Assembly (NCBI GenBank): GCA_964563495.1
Contig: CAZLYK010000102.1
Coordinates: 1 to 19,188, forward strand
Source of the DNA: CAZLYK01 sp964563495
GTDB taxonomy: Bacteria > Acidobacteriota > Blastocatellia > RBC074
Reading direction: 5' to 3'
DNA: 19,188 nucleotides
A program made the translations under genes and the position numbers. The notes under the pieces were generated by a model. It was not told where the DNA came from. It searched no databases and was given only the letters and a program-made list of their open reading frames with translations. Shown piece after piece: positions 7,177 through 13,021 of this stretch. Numbering within the stretch: position 1 is the stretch's first letter; every line of letters starts with the position of its first letter.

Positions 7177-7304
7177 AAACGCCACAGATGGGCATTCCAG
7201 ACGCAAGGCTTTGGCAAGCGTAATGCCACAAGGCGGCGACGCGGTTATGTGGCTGATTTTCACCCTGCTTTCCCTCAGGGCGCAGCCTGGGCCATGTGGC
7301 GTTT
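7177..7304. repeat. Wide inverted repeat AAACGCCACA ... TGTGGCGTTT
   Basis: AAACGCCACA at 7177-7186 is exactly complemented by TGTGGCGTTT at 7295-7304. Nested inside are GCCACA at 7225-7230 and TGTGGC at 7248-7253, giving a roughly symmetrical arrangement centred near 7240. A fifth copy is part of the + strand promoter at 7383-7388. The spacing suggests activator or repressor sites rather than a simple hairpin. Function is inferred only. Confidence 0.4.
7213..7228 (-). promoter_or_regulatory. Sigma-54-type promoter driving groES-groEL
   Basis: On the - strand 7228 to 7213 reads TGGCATTACGCTTGCC. It has the invariant GG (-24) and GC (-12) separated by exactly 10 bases and the TTGC core, against the consensus TGGCAC-N5-TTGC. 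The predicted start of transcription would be near 7203, leaving about 100 bases of leader before groES. The only departure in the -24 block is T for the final C. Confidence 0.5.
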
Positions 7305-7384
7305 TGTGCCGAGGCGCTGAACATTTCACCTCACTTTATGGGCGCGCCCACGATTACGCCGTTGCAATTGGTTGTTTCCTGGTG

Positions 7385-7400
7385 TGGCACGCCGCTTGAG
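7385..7400 (+). promoter_or_regulatory. Sigma-54-like promoter driving hsp20-grpE
   Basis: TGGCACGCCGCTTGAG at 7385-7400 has a perfect -24 block (TGGCACG) and TTG at the correct spacing, but the -12 dinucleotide is GA rather than GC. Over 20 bases it matches the opposing groES site at 15 positions (TGTGGCA...CGCTTG..AA shared). It would start transcription near 7411, about 75 bases before the hsp20 start. Confidence 0.4.
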
Positions 7401-7485
7401 AAATGCTCGGATGGATGACAGAGCCTGACCATCGCAGGCCAGGAATTTTCGGAACCCATAACTTTTCGCATAGGAGGTATGAGAT

Positions 7486-7941
7486 ATGGCATTTGGAACC
7501 GCATTGAGACGCGTTGATCCTTTTCAGGAGCTGATGGGCATTCAGGATCGAATGAACCAGCTTTTCAGAAGCAATTACGCCGGCTACGGTGACGACTCCC
7601 TCACGTCCGGCGCGTGGGCGCCAGCTGTGGACATTTACGAGACGCCGGAGGTGATCGAGATGACCTTCGAGATCCCGGGTGTGAATCAGAAGGACATCAG
7701 GGTGAACATCGAGAACAATCTGCTCATGGTGAGCGGCGAGCGCAAACTAGAGCACGAGGACAGGCGTGACGGATATCATCGCGTCGAGCGTAATTACGGC
7801 GCTTTCCAGCGCAGCTTTACCGCCCCTTCGACGATCGATTCGAACCGGATCAACGCCGAATTTGCGAACGGCCTGCTGCGCCTGACGCTACAGAAGCGCC
7901 CCGAAACGCAGCCCCGCGCCATCGAAGTCAAAGTCAAATGA
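7486..7941 (+). CDS. hsp20: Small heat shock protein, Hsp20/alpha-crystallin family
   Basis: A 151-residue ATP-independent holdase that binds unfolding proteins in the cytosol. The N-terminal arm has D-P-F-Q-E-L-M-G-I-Q-D-R-M-N-Q-L-F. The alpha-crystallin domain runs from about W44 (W-A-P-A-V-D-I-Y-E-T) through M-T-F-E-I-P-G-V, L-M-V-S-G-E-R-K, Y-G-A-F-Q-R-S-F and the signature A-E-F-A-N-G-L-L-R-L-T-L-Q-K-R. The I-E-V tail supplies an I-x-I-like motif for oligomer assembly. GGAGG lies about 9 bases before the ATG. It is the first gene of a + strand operon with grpE and diverges from groES, from which it may share regulation through the sigma-54-like sites. Confidence 0.93.
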   Translation: MAFGTALRRVDPFQELMGIQDRMNQLFRSNYAGYGDDSLTSGAWAPAVDIYETPEVIEMTFEIPGVNQKDIRVNIENNLLMVSGERKLEHEDRRDGYHRVERNYGAFQRSFTAPSTIDSNRINAEFANGLLRLTLQKRPETQPRAIEVKVK

Positions 7942-8020
7942 CCGGAGAATCGCCCTCAGCGGCGGGCCAGGAGGCGATGGCGCGATTGACGCAGAGTTCA
8001 AGCAGAGTGGTTGAAATTCA

Positions 8021-8057
8021 TTCCGCAGCGCCCTTTGCGCATCACGGCGCTGCGGAA
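8021..8057 (+). repeat. Perfect 12-bp stem-loop between hsp20 and grpE
   Basis: TTCCGCAGCGCC (8021-8032) pairs perfectly with GGCGCTGCGGAA (8046-8057) around a 13-base loop. There is no T-run after it, so it is not a classical terminator. It ends 5 bases before the grpE Shine-Dalgarno GGGAGG (8063-8068), which fits an mRNA processing or stability element, an attenuator, or a temperature-sensitive structure affecting grpE translation. Confidence 0.6.
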
Positions 8058-8074
8058 CTGTCGGGAGGCATGCC

Positions 8075-8626
8075 ATGGAAAACCCCAACCCGGAACAACA
8101 CCGCGCGGCGCAGGCCGTCCGCGTGCAGTTAAGCGAGGAGCTTGATGAAGCGGATGAATGGCAGAGCAAAATCGAGCGGCTGAAGGAAGAGAACGAGCGG
8201 CTCAATCACGAGTTGCGGCGCGAGCACGAGATGTACATCCGCAACCTGGCCGATTTCGACGCCTACCGCCGCCGCGTCGAGAGAGAGCGCGCGCAGGCGG
8301 CGCAAGCGGGTAAGCGCGAGTTGCTCCTGCCTCTGCTCGAAGTGATGGACGATTTAGAGCGGGCGATCGAGGGCGCGAACGGCGACTCGCAGTTGGCGGC
8401 CTCAGGGTTGCGCGCGATTCATCGCCGCTTGGCCGGGCTGCTGGCCGCGCAGGGGGTGATGACTTTCGATAGTCATGGCAAATACTTCAACCCGCTGCTG
8501 CACGAAGCGGTGGACACGGTCGAAAGCGGCGGGGGCGAGTCGGGCACGGTGTTCGAAGAGGTCAGTCGCGGCTGGCGTTGGGGCGATGAATTGCTGCGAC
8601 CAGCGCGGGTGAGAGTCGCGCAGTGA
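8075..8626 (+). CDS. grpE: GrpE, nucleotide exchange factor for DnaK
   Basis: A 183-residue GrpE: it releases ADP from DnaK and drives the Hsp70 cycle in the cytosol. An N-terminal charged region is followed by a long coiled coil (about residues 28-75, S-K-I-E-R-L-K-E-E-N-E-R-L) with the family motif A-D-F-D-A-Y-R-R-R-V-E-R-E. Next is L-L-P-L-L-E-V-M-D-D-L-E-R-A-I, and the C-terminal beta-domain with F-N-P-L-L-H-E-A-V and G-W-R-W-G-D-E-L-L-R-P-A-R-V. Full length. GGGAGG at 8063-8068 supports the ATG. It lies 133 bases after hsp20 without another promoter recognised. dnaK and dnaJ are not in this window. Confidence 0.92.
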   Translation: MENPNPEQHRAAQAVRVQLSEELDEADEWQSKIERLKEENERLNHELRREHEMYIRNLADFDAYRRRVERERAQAAQAGKRELLLPLLEVMDDLERAIEGANGDSQLAASGLRAIHRRLAGLLAAQGVMTFDSHGKYFNPLLHEAVDTVESGGGESGTVFEEVSRGWRWGDELLRPARVRVAQ

Positions 8627-8652
8627 ATAACGAAACGATGCGGAGGAAAAAA

Positions 8653-9004
8653 ATGGCGGACGTGAACACTAAAGAACAAGGCAAGGCTATGCCACAAGGA
8701 TCTCGGCAGGATCGCAGATATCAATCAACCGTTATGCGGACCAGTGGGCGGGGGCAGCGCGGCGGATCAAGCTTCCAGTTGCTCTTCTCGCTCAACCCGC
8801 GTGATTTCCACGGCGGCGCGTTTGAAAGGCTCTGGTGGGTTTCGGCGCCGCCAACGGCGCACTGATTCTTCAGGCGCGCCGCCCGGCGGCCCGTGGCCGA
8901 TTGAACATCATTTTTCAGTACGTCGCCGCAGCATTCCGATTGAGACCGGCGGCGGTCAGACCCAGCAGACGCAGACTACCGGCAGCGGTTCGGGCAAAAA
9001 ATGA
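8653..9004 (+). pseudogene. Second Hsp20-type gene remnant lacking its alpha-crystallin domain
   Basis: A start with GGAGG (about 8642-8646) at ATG 8653 gives M-A-D-V-N-T-K-E-Q-G-K-A-M-P-Q-G followed by an Arg/Ser-rich stretch and L-F-S-L-N-P-R-D-F, which resembles the N-terminal arm of a subset of Hsp20 proteins. Further on, in another frame, R-S-I-P-I-E-T-G-G-G-Q-T-Q (about 8930-8970) and a G-S-G-S-G-K-K stop at 9002-9004 look like the I-x-I C-terminal tail of an Hsp20. The core domain between them is absent and the frame changes. The call is an inference from both ends and from the chaperone context; a small unrelated protein ending at 8865 is the alternative. Confidence 0.45.
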
Positions 9005-9077
9005 GCGCCACACCATGAAGGTTCCCAAAGTCGGTGAGGTCAATCAGGCAATCAGGCATGACTCAGGCATGTCCTTG

Positions 9078-9107
9078 TTGATGCCGCATGGGTTCCGATG
9101 CTATATT
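9078..9107 (+). promoter_or_regulatory. Possible sigma-70 promoter for ytxH-orf110
   Basis: TTGATG (9078-9083) and TATATT (9102-9107) are separated by 18 bases, giving a reasonable -35/-10 pair. Transcription would begin near 9114 and leave a leader of about 190 bases that contains both downstream hairpins. Confidence 0.35.
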
Positions 9108-9159
9108 GCGCGGCGATTTATGAACAATATCAATCGCCAATATTTGTCGGGACTTTGAC

Positions 9160-9180
9160 GCGCAAGCAATCCGCTTGCGC
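9160..9180 (+). terminator. Short stem-loop, possible terminator of the hsp20-grpE unit
   Basis: GCGCAAGC (9160-9167) pairs perfectly with GCTTGCGC (9173-9180) around AATCC. The following TCAACTTTCTTTG is only moderately T-rich, so termination is plausible but not strong. Confidence 0.4.
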
Positions 9181-9218
9181 TCAACTTTCTTTGTGGGGTT
9201 GTGAAGCCCCGAAATTCT

Positions 9219-9269
9219 GATCGGCGCCCTGAGCAGGAGCAAATGTCACTTCCGTTCAGGGCGCTGATC
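9219..9269 (+). repeat. 14-bp stem-loop in the ytxH leader
   Basis: GATCGGCGCCCTGA (9219-9232) pairs with TCAGGGCGCTGATC (9256-9269) with one G-T wobble and a 23-base loop. It ends 21 bases before the GAAGGAGG of ytxH. Candidate leader structure controlling stability or expression. Confidence 0.5.
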
Positions 9270-9306
9270 TTGCTTAGCGGATAATCTCTTGAAGGAGGAC
9301 AAAGCC

Positions 9307-9714
9307 ATGGCGGAAAACCAGGGCAGTGGCGGCGATAAATTGGTTTACTTCCTGATCGGCGCCGGCATCGGCGCGATCACCGCGTTGCTCTTCGCTCCGA
9401 AATCGGGCGGCGAGCTTCGTTCGGAACTTGCCGACACGACACGCAAAGGGCTTGATTACGCCCGTGACACCGGACGCGAGATCGGCGAGCGCGCGGCTGA
9501 TCTGACCACGCGCGGAAAAGAGGCGGTCAGTGATTTGACCGACCTGGGCAAGGATTTGATCAATCGTCAAAAGACTCAACTCGCCGCGGCCATCGAGGCG
9601 GGCAAGCAGGGCTATCATGAAGCCAAGCAAGCCGATCAAAACAAGGTTAGCGCGGCGGTTGAGGAAACAATAGAGAGTGCAAACCAAGAGGAGACAATAG
9701 CGAATGCCAACTAA
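9307..9714 (+). CDS. YtxH domain protein (membrane-anchored stress protein)
   Basis: A 135-residue YtxH-like protein. One transmembrane helix near the N-terminus (about 11-29, Y-F-L-I-G-A-G-I-G-A-I-T-A-L-L-F-A-P) ends in the family hallmark A-P-K-S-G-G-E-L-R. The remainder is an amphipathic apolipoprotein-like helix (R-K-G-L-D-Y-A-R-D-T, K-E-A-V-S-D-L-T-D-L-G-K) likely lying along the membrane. YtxH proteins are general-stress proteins in Bacillus; the biochemical role is unknown. The start is ATG 9307, set by GAAGGAGG 8 bases upstream; a TTG at 9289 overlaps that site and is unlikely. It overlaps the next gene by 11 bases, so the two are cotranslated. Confidence 0.85.
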   Translation: MAENQGSGGDKLVYFLIGAGIGAITALLFAPKSGGELRSELADTTRKGLDYARDTGREIGERAADLTTRGKEAVSDLTDLGKDLINRQKTQLAAAIEAGKQGYHEAKQADQNKVSAAVEETIESANQEETIANAN

Positions 9715-10036
9715 AAAGAGATCGAAAGACACAAAACAGCTTCGCGGCGCCAGCTCAGAGGCCGTAGGAGCGGCCCAGGCCAAGGAAGCCGGCGTGAAGC
9801 ATGATTGGCACTACGGGCGAGTCAGTCGCCTTGGCAGCTTTGAGATCGCGGGCGGCCGGGAGATCGTCATCATCTGGGAAGAGGGCGGCGTCACCTCGCA
9901 GCAAGGTAATCTCACCGATGAGCAGTGGGAGATCTTCAAACTGGCCTTCAGCACCAGCGGCCGGATTGCGGTACTCAGCGATCAGCCAGGGGATGGATGG
10001 ATGGATGACTACCGGTTCCTGGAAGCGGTGCGATAA
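9704..10036 (+). CDS. Conserved-looking hypothetical protein coupled to ytxH
   Basis: I do not recognise this 110-residue protein. It starts inside the end of ytxH (11-base overlap) with AGGAG about 10 bases upstream, which argues for a real, coupled gene. The first 30 residues are basic and Ala-rich (K-K-R-S-K), probably disordered. The rest appears beta-rich with many aromatics: H-D-W-H-Y-G-R-V, E-I-V-I-I-W-E-E-G-G, a helix D-E-Q-W-E-I-F-K-L-A-F, and an acidic aromatic end D-G-W-M-D-D-Y-R-F-L-E. There is no signal peptide or membrane segment. Being tied to a membrane stress protein, it may work with it; that is inference. Confidence 0.7.
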   Translation: MPTKKRSKDTKQLRGASSEAVGAAQAKEAGVKHDWHYGRVSRLGSFEIAGGREIVIIWEEGGVTSQQGNLTDEQWEIFKLAFSTSGRIAVLSDQPGDGWMDDYRFLEAVR

Positions 10037-10083
10037 TGGCCTGGGCAGGAGATTTAGCGAATACAAGTGGCGTGCGTTAAACC

Positions 10084-10118
10084 ACGGGGCGCATCCGGTA
10101 ATAGCGGATGCGCCCCGT
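10084..10118 (+). terminator. Strong 14-bp stem-loop, end of the ytxH-orf110 unit
   Basis: ACGGGGCGCATCCG (10084-10097) pairs perfectly with CGGATGCGCCCCGT (10105-10118) around the 7-base loop GTAATAG. It lies 48 bases after the orf110 stop. No T-run follows on the + strand, so it may act as an mRNA 3' protector as well as, or instead of, a terminator. Confidence 0.6.
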
Positions 10119-10234
10119 CTAAGGAACGAGGTACGCGCGCTGCCGCTCTCTAATTACGACGATCAGTTGCGCATCACCGCCGCGCGGCAGCTTCGATTCC
10201 GATCAGTATTTTCATATTGCCACCAGGTTAAAGA

Positions 10235-10266
10235 CGCGCCGCGGACCATACAAGGTCAGCGGCGCG
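10235..10266. terminator. Second stem-loop between convergent units, possible bidirectional terminator
   Basis: CGCGCCGC (10235-10242) pairs with GCGGCGCG (10259-10266), and inside it GACC pairs with GGTC around ATACAA, with one G/A mismatch between the two stems. It sits 81 bases beyond the SulP stop in the gap between convergent operons. Neither side has a good T-run. The rest of 10037-10346 shows no gene. Confidence 0.5.
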
Positions 10267-10346
10267 CGCTCGCGCCGTAGCCCGCTCTTTTCGGGAGCCG
10301 TCCGTAGCGGCGCAACTCTATTTTTGCGGTTTTAGCGGGCCACTCG

Positions 10347-11951
10347 TTACCCTCTCCCGCCCGAGGTCATCACTTTTGGCGGCGCGAACTCAGTCCGCTC
10401 GGATTCGTTTAAGACCGCCGCGTCGCGCCCGTGGTAGCGGCGCTGCAGGTCATCCCACGGCAATTCGACCTGTCCCTCGCGCGCCAAGTGCTGTTTACGC
10501 CAGTTCGCGATCAGGTCGAGGCAAGCATGATCGATGTAACTGAGATGGTCAATGTTGAACCTGACGTTCATACCTGCCGGGATCGATTCGAGCGCCGCCG
10601 CCAGTCGCGGCAGTTTCACGAAAGTCGCCGATCCATTCAACGCCACCGTCGTGGTTTGCGTCGCCTGCTCGGTGTGCAACCGCACTTCCAGATGCGCGAA
10701 CGTGTAGAGCAGTTTCAGCAGCGCAAGCGCAAGGCCAATGATTACACCCACGAGCAGGTTGGTCGCCACGATGCCGATCACCGTCGCCAGATAGATGCCC
10801 ACTTCGAGCCTGCCGTAAGGACGCAGTTCGCGGATCGCTTTGGGCGAGACCAGCTTGAACCCGGTGTATACCAGAATCGCGGCCAGGGCCGTGGTCGGGA
10901 TCATGTTCAGGACCGCCGGCGCCAGCGCGACCAGCCCGAGGATCCAGACACCGTGCATGATCGCCGAAGCGCGTGTGCGCCCGCCCGCTTCGACGTTGGC
11001 CGTGCTGCGCACGATGACGCCGGTCATCGGCAGCGCGCCGAGCAACCCGCAGATCGAATTGCCGACGCCCTGCGCGAAGAGTTCCTTGTCGTACCGCGTG
11101 CGCGGCCCCTGATGCATGCGGTCAACCGCTGTCGCGCAGAGCAGCGTCTCCGCGCTGGCGATGAAGCACAGAGCCACGGCCGAGCCGATCACCGCCGGGG
11201 TGAGCAGATTGCCCAGCGCCTCCATCGTCGGGAAGCTCGCCGCGCCGGTCAGATTCGCGACCTGAACGTATTTGACCGGCATCCGGAAGATCGCCGCGAT
11301 GGCGGCGGCGGCCACGACCGCGACCAGCGGCGCGGGCACAATCTTCAACTTCTTCGGCATGTAGCTCCACGAGAAGATGATCGCCATGGTGATTACGCCG
11401 ATGATCGCCGCCAGGTGATGCGACGAGCCGTCTATCGGCGTCAGCCCTTTCCAGATAGCCTCGGGGATCGAGAGCAGATTGGCCAATCCGCCGCCTTTCG
11501 GCCCGTCGTCCACCATCACGTGAATCTGACTGCCGATGATTAACACGCCGATGCCCGCGAGCATTCCCTGGATCACGGCGGGCGAGATGGCGCGGAACCA
11601 CTGGCCAGCCTTAATTGCGGCCATCCCTATTTGAATCAGGCCGGCCATCAGAACGATCGCGCCCAGCATCCCGATTCCGTGCTGGTTGATCATTTCCCAC
11701 ACAAGCACGGTCAACCCGGCAGCGGGCCCGCTCACCTGCAACGGACTGCCCGCGATCGCGCCAACGACGAGGCCGCCGACGATCCCGGTGATCAACCCGA
11801 GCGCGGGCGGGACGCCCGAGGCGATCGCGATTCCCATACACAGCGGTAGCGCGACTAGAAACACGACTATCGACGCCATGAAGTCACGGAAGAAATTCTC
11901 GCCAAATCCGGCCTTACAATTGGTCACTGAAACGGTTGTATTCATTGCCAT
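10347..11951 (-). CDS. SulP (SLC26) family anion transporter, probably bicarbonate
   Basis: A 534-residue inner-membrane transporter of the SulP family: hydrophobic helices fill about residues 24-420, and a C-terminal cytoplasmic STAS-like domain follows (about 430-500, L-N-G-S-A-T-F-V-K-L, N-V-R-F-N-I-D-H-L-S-Y-I-D-H-A-C-L-D-L). The substrate-site loop L-Q-V-S-G-P-A-A-G-L is at 71-80, and P-M-T-G-V-I-V-R-S-T-A-N at 308-319 is the usual second conserved segment. The carbonic anhydrase gene ends only 35 bases upstream on the same strand, so bicarbonate is the likely cargo, as in BicA-type SulP proteins; sulfate or another anion is possible. AGGAGG precedes the start. Probably controlled by the sigma-54-type promoter ahead of the carbonic anhydrase. 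Confidence 0.88.
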   Translation of the reverse strand: MAMNTTVSVTNCKAGFGENFFRDFMASIVVFLVALPLCMGIAIASGVPPALGLITGIVGGLVVGAIAGSPLQVSGPAAGLTVLVWEMINQHGIGMLGAIVLMAGLIQIGMAAIKAGQWFRAISPAVIQGMLAGIGVLIIGSQIHVMVDDGPKGGGLANLLSIPEAIWKGLTPIDGSSHHLAAIIGVITMAIIFSWSYMPKKLKIVPAPLVAVVAAAAIAAIFRMPVKYVQVANLTGAASFPTMEALGNLLTPAVIGSAVALCFIASAETLLCATAVDRMHQGPRTRYDKELFAQGVGNSICGLLGALPMTGVIVRSTANVEAGGRTRASAIMHGVWILGLVALAPAVLNMIPTTALAAILVYTGFKLVSPKAIRELRPYGRLEVGIYLATVIGIVATNLLVGVIIGLALALLKLLYTFAHLEVRLHTEQATQTTTVALNGSATFVKLPRLAAALESIPAGMNVRFNIDHLSYIDHACLDLIANWRKQHLAREGQVELPWDDLQRRYHGRDAAVLNESERTEFAPPKVMTSGGRG

Positions 11952-11986
11952 ATCGAAGCCTCCTGCTAGTTATTACTCATTCGTTG

Positions 11987-12700
11987 TCATACTCGGCCCA
12001 TGACCGTGTCCAGGTCGATAGCCTCGGCCGCGTTCGCGACCGAACTGACCGCGCTGAACCTTTGAGATGTCGTGGCGACCACCCGGTCGCTCATTGGGAC
12101 GAACCGCGATTGATCGGGATCGAACGCGAGAACCTGCCCCGACTCGATGTGATAGACCCATCCGTGCAGCGTCAGGTCGCCCCTGGTCAACCGCGCGGCG
12201 ACAGCCGGGTAGGTGCGCAGATTCTCGATCTGCATCAGAACGTTCTCCTTTATCGTGGCGTTGAGCAACTCCTCGCCGTCGAGGTCGCTGTAGTTTTCCT
12301 GAACGACGCGCCGCGTGGCTTCGGCGTGTCTGAGCCAGGAGGAAACGAGCGGCAATGAACTCAAGCCTTCCGGGTTCAGCAGCCCATTCATCGCGCCGCA
12401 GTGAGAATGGCCCATGACCACGACGTGTTGTACTTTCAGCGCGGCGACCGCGAATTCGACGGTCCCGGCTTCGCCGCCGCCAGACGCTCCATACGGCGGG
12501 ATGATGTTACCGGCGTTGCGTAGTGTGAAAATGTCGCCTGGCCTGGCCTGCATCAATAAATCCGGCGCGATACGCGAATCGGAACAGGTGACCAACAACG
12601 TGTCAGGCTGTTGCCCCTGCGACAGCTGGGCAAAGAATTCCTGATTGTCCTTAAAGAGTGTAGTTTGGAACTGATGAATTCCTCTGACCAAATTCTCCAT
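11987..12700 (-). CDS. Beta-class carbonic anhydrase
   Basis: A 237-residue cytosolic zinc enzyme interconverting CO2 and bicarbonate. The zinc ligands and partners of the beta class are present: Cys39, Asp41 and Arg43 in V-T-C-S-D-S-R, and His98 and Cys101 in M-G-H-S-H-C-G. The R-N-A-G-N motif is at 61-65. The start at 12700 is chosen because GGAGGG (12712-12717) precedes it and because M-E-N-L-V-R-G-I is the normal family beginning; the longer frame up to 12922 has no such support. It is the first gene of a two-gene unit with the SulP transporter, coupling CO2 hydration to anion movement. Confidence 0.93.
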   Translation of the reverse strand: MENLVRGIHQFQTTLFKDNQEFFAQLSQGQQPDTLLVTCSDSRIAPDLLMQARPGDIFTLRNAGNIIPPYGASGGGEAGTVEFAVAALKVQHVVVMGHSHCGAMNGLLNPEGLSSLPLVSSWLRHAEATRRVVQENYSDLDGEELLNATIKENVLMQIENLRTYPAVAARLTRGDLTLHGWVYHIESGQVLAFDPDQSRFVPMSDRVVATTSQRFSAVSSVANAAEAIDLDTVMGRV

Positions 12701-13021
12701 AATGATCTTTACCCTCCGTTGAAGATGAGATGTTCTCTCGATTGTGTACGTTCGTCGCCGGTTCCCCGGCGCGTGCCCGAATCCGGAGCCGCGCTTCTGG
12801 CAACGGATGTGCCAAAATAGCAGGGCCGGTAAATACAAGCTCAGGGGCGAGGCGCGGGTGAAATGCGCGAGGCCGCTGAGACATTGCGCCACATCAGCGT
12901 GACAATTTGAGTCAACGGGCATGACGGCCGTAGCGCGCCGTCAAGCGAGTTGTATCTGGCCATCCGCTAGATTCCCGCCGCTTCGCGGAAGGAGATCCCC
13001 AACCGTTTCCAACCATCCAAT
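12701..13021 (-). other. Leader and intergenic region between terC and the carbonic anhydrase
   Basis: No gene is seen here on either strand. The main feature is the sigma-54-type promoter at 12799-12814. A small hairpin GACGGC/GCCGTC (around 12923-12942) and CCGC-TTC-GCGG (around 12978) lie nearer the terC stop and could be termination structures, but neither is convincing. Confidence 0.45.
12799..12814 (-). promoter_or_regulatory. Sigma-54 promoter driving carbonic anhydrase-SulP
   Basis: The - strand from 12814 to 12799 reads TGGCACATCCGTTGCC: exact TGGCAC, 5-base spacer, exact TTGC, with GG and GC 10 bases apart. It is the best sigma-54 match I found in the window. Transcription would start near 12788, about 88 bases before the carbonic anhydrase ATG. 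No enhancer-binding protein gene is present in the window. Confidence 0.6.

Larger units (their letters stand above)
7104..7485. promoter_or_regulatory. Divergent regulatory region between groES and hsp20
   Basis: This 382-base gap has no gene on either strand. It holds two sigma-54-like promoters pointing outward and five copies of TGTGGC or its complement GCCACA. No CIRCE (TTAGCACTC-N9-GAGTGCTAA) or HspR-type repeat was found. A small GC hairpin, CCCCG-CCTT-CGGGG, lies at 7151-7164. Confidence 0.5.
9005..9306 (+). other. Long leader/intergenic region before ytxH
   Basis: No gene is recognised in these 302 bases. They hold a possible sigma-70 promoter and two stem-loops before the ytxH ribosome site GAAGGAGG (9291-9298). 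Repeated CAGGCA words at about 9046-9070 have no obvious role. Confidence 0.45.

Noticed and set aside
7104..7485. Search for CIRCE, HspR/HAIR or sigma-32 sites at groES/hsp20
   Set aside because: No TTAGCACTC/GAGTGCTAA pair, no CTTGAGT/ACTCAAG pair and no convincing CTTGAA/CCCCAT pair were found.
8579..8594. GG-N10-GC match resembling a sigma-54 promoter inside grpE
   Set aside because: Only the two core dinucleotides fit; the rest of the -24 block does not, and it lies in coding sequence.
9046..9070. Repeated CAGGCA words
   Set aside because: Three short irregular copies without constant spacing; not a CRISPR or defined binding array.
9988..10006. GGAT tandem repeat
   Set aside because: Four short units inside the orf110 coding frame that keep the D-G-W-M-D-D motif; probably ordinary coding sequence.
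10431..11543. 370-codon open frame on the + strand
   Set aside because: It lies antisense to the SulP gene, has an extremely Arg/Asp/His-rich composition and no family match; it is a codon-bias shadow.
12701..12922. N-terminal extension of the carbonic anhydrase to 12922
   Set aside because: It has no ribosome site, no family similarity, and spans the sigma-54-type promoter; the start at 12700 has a good Shine-Dalgarno.
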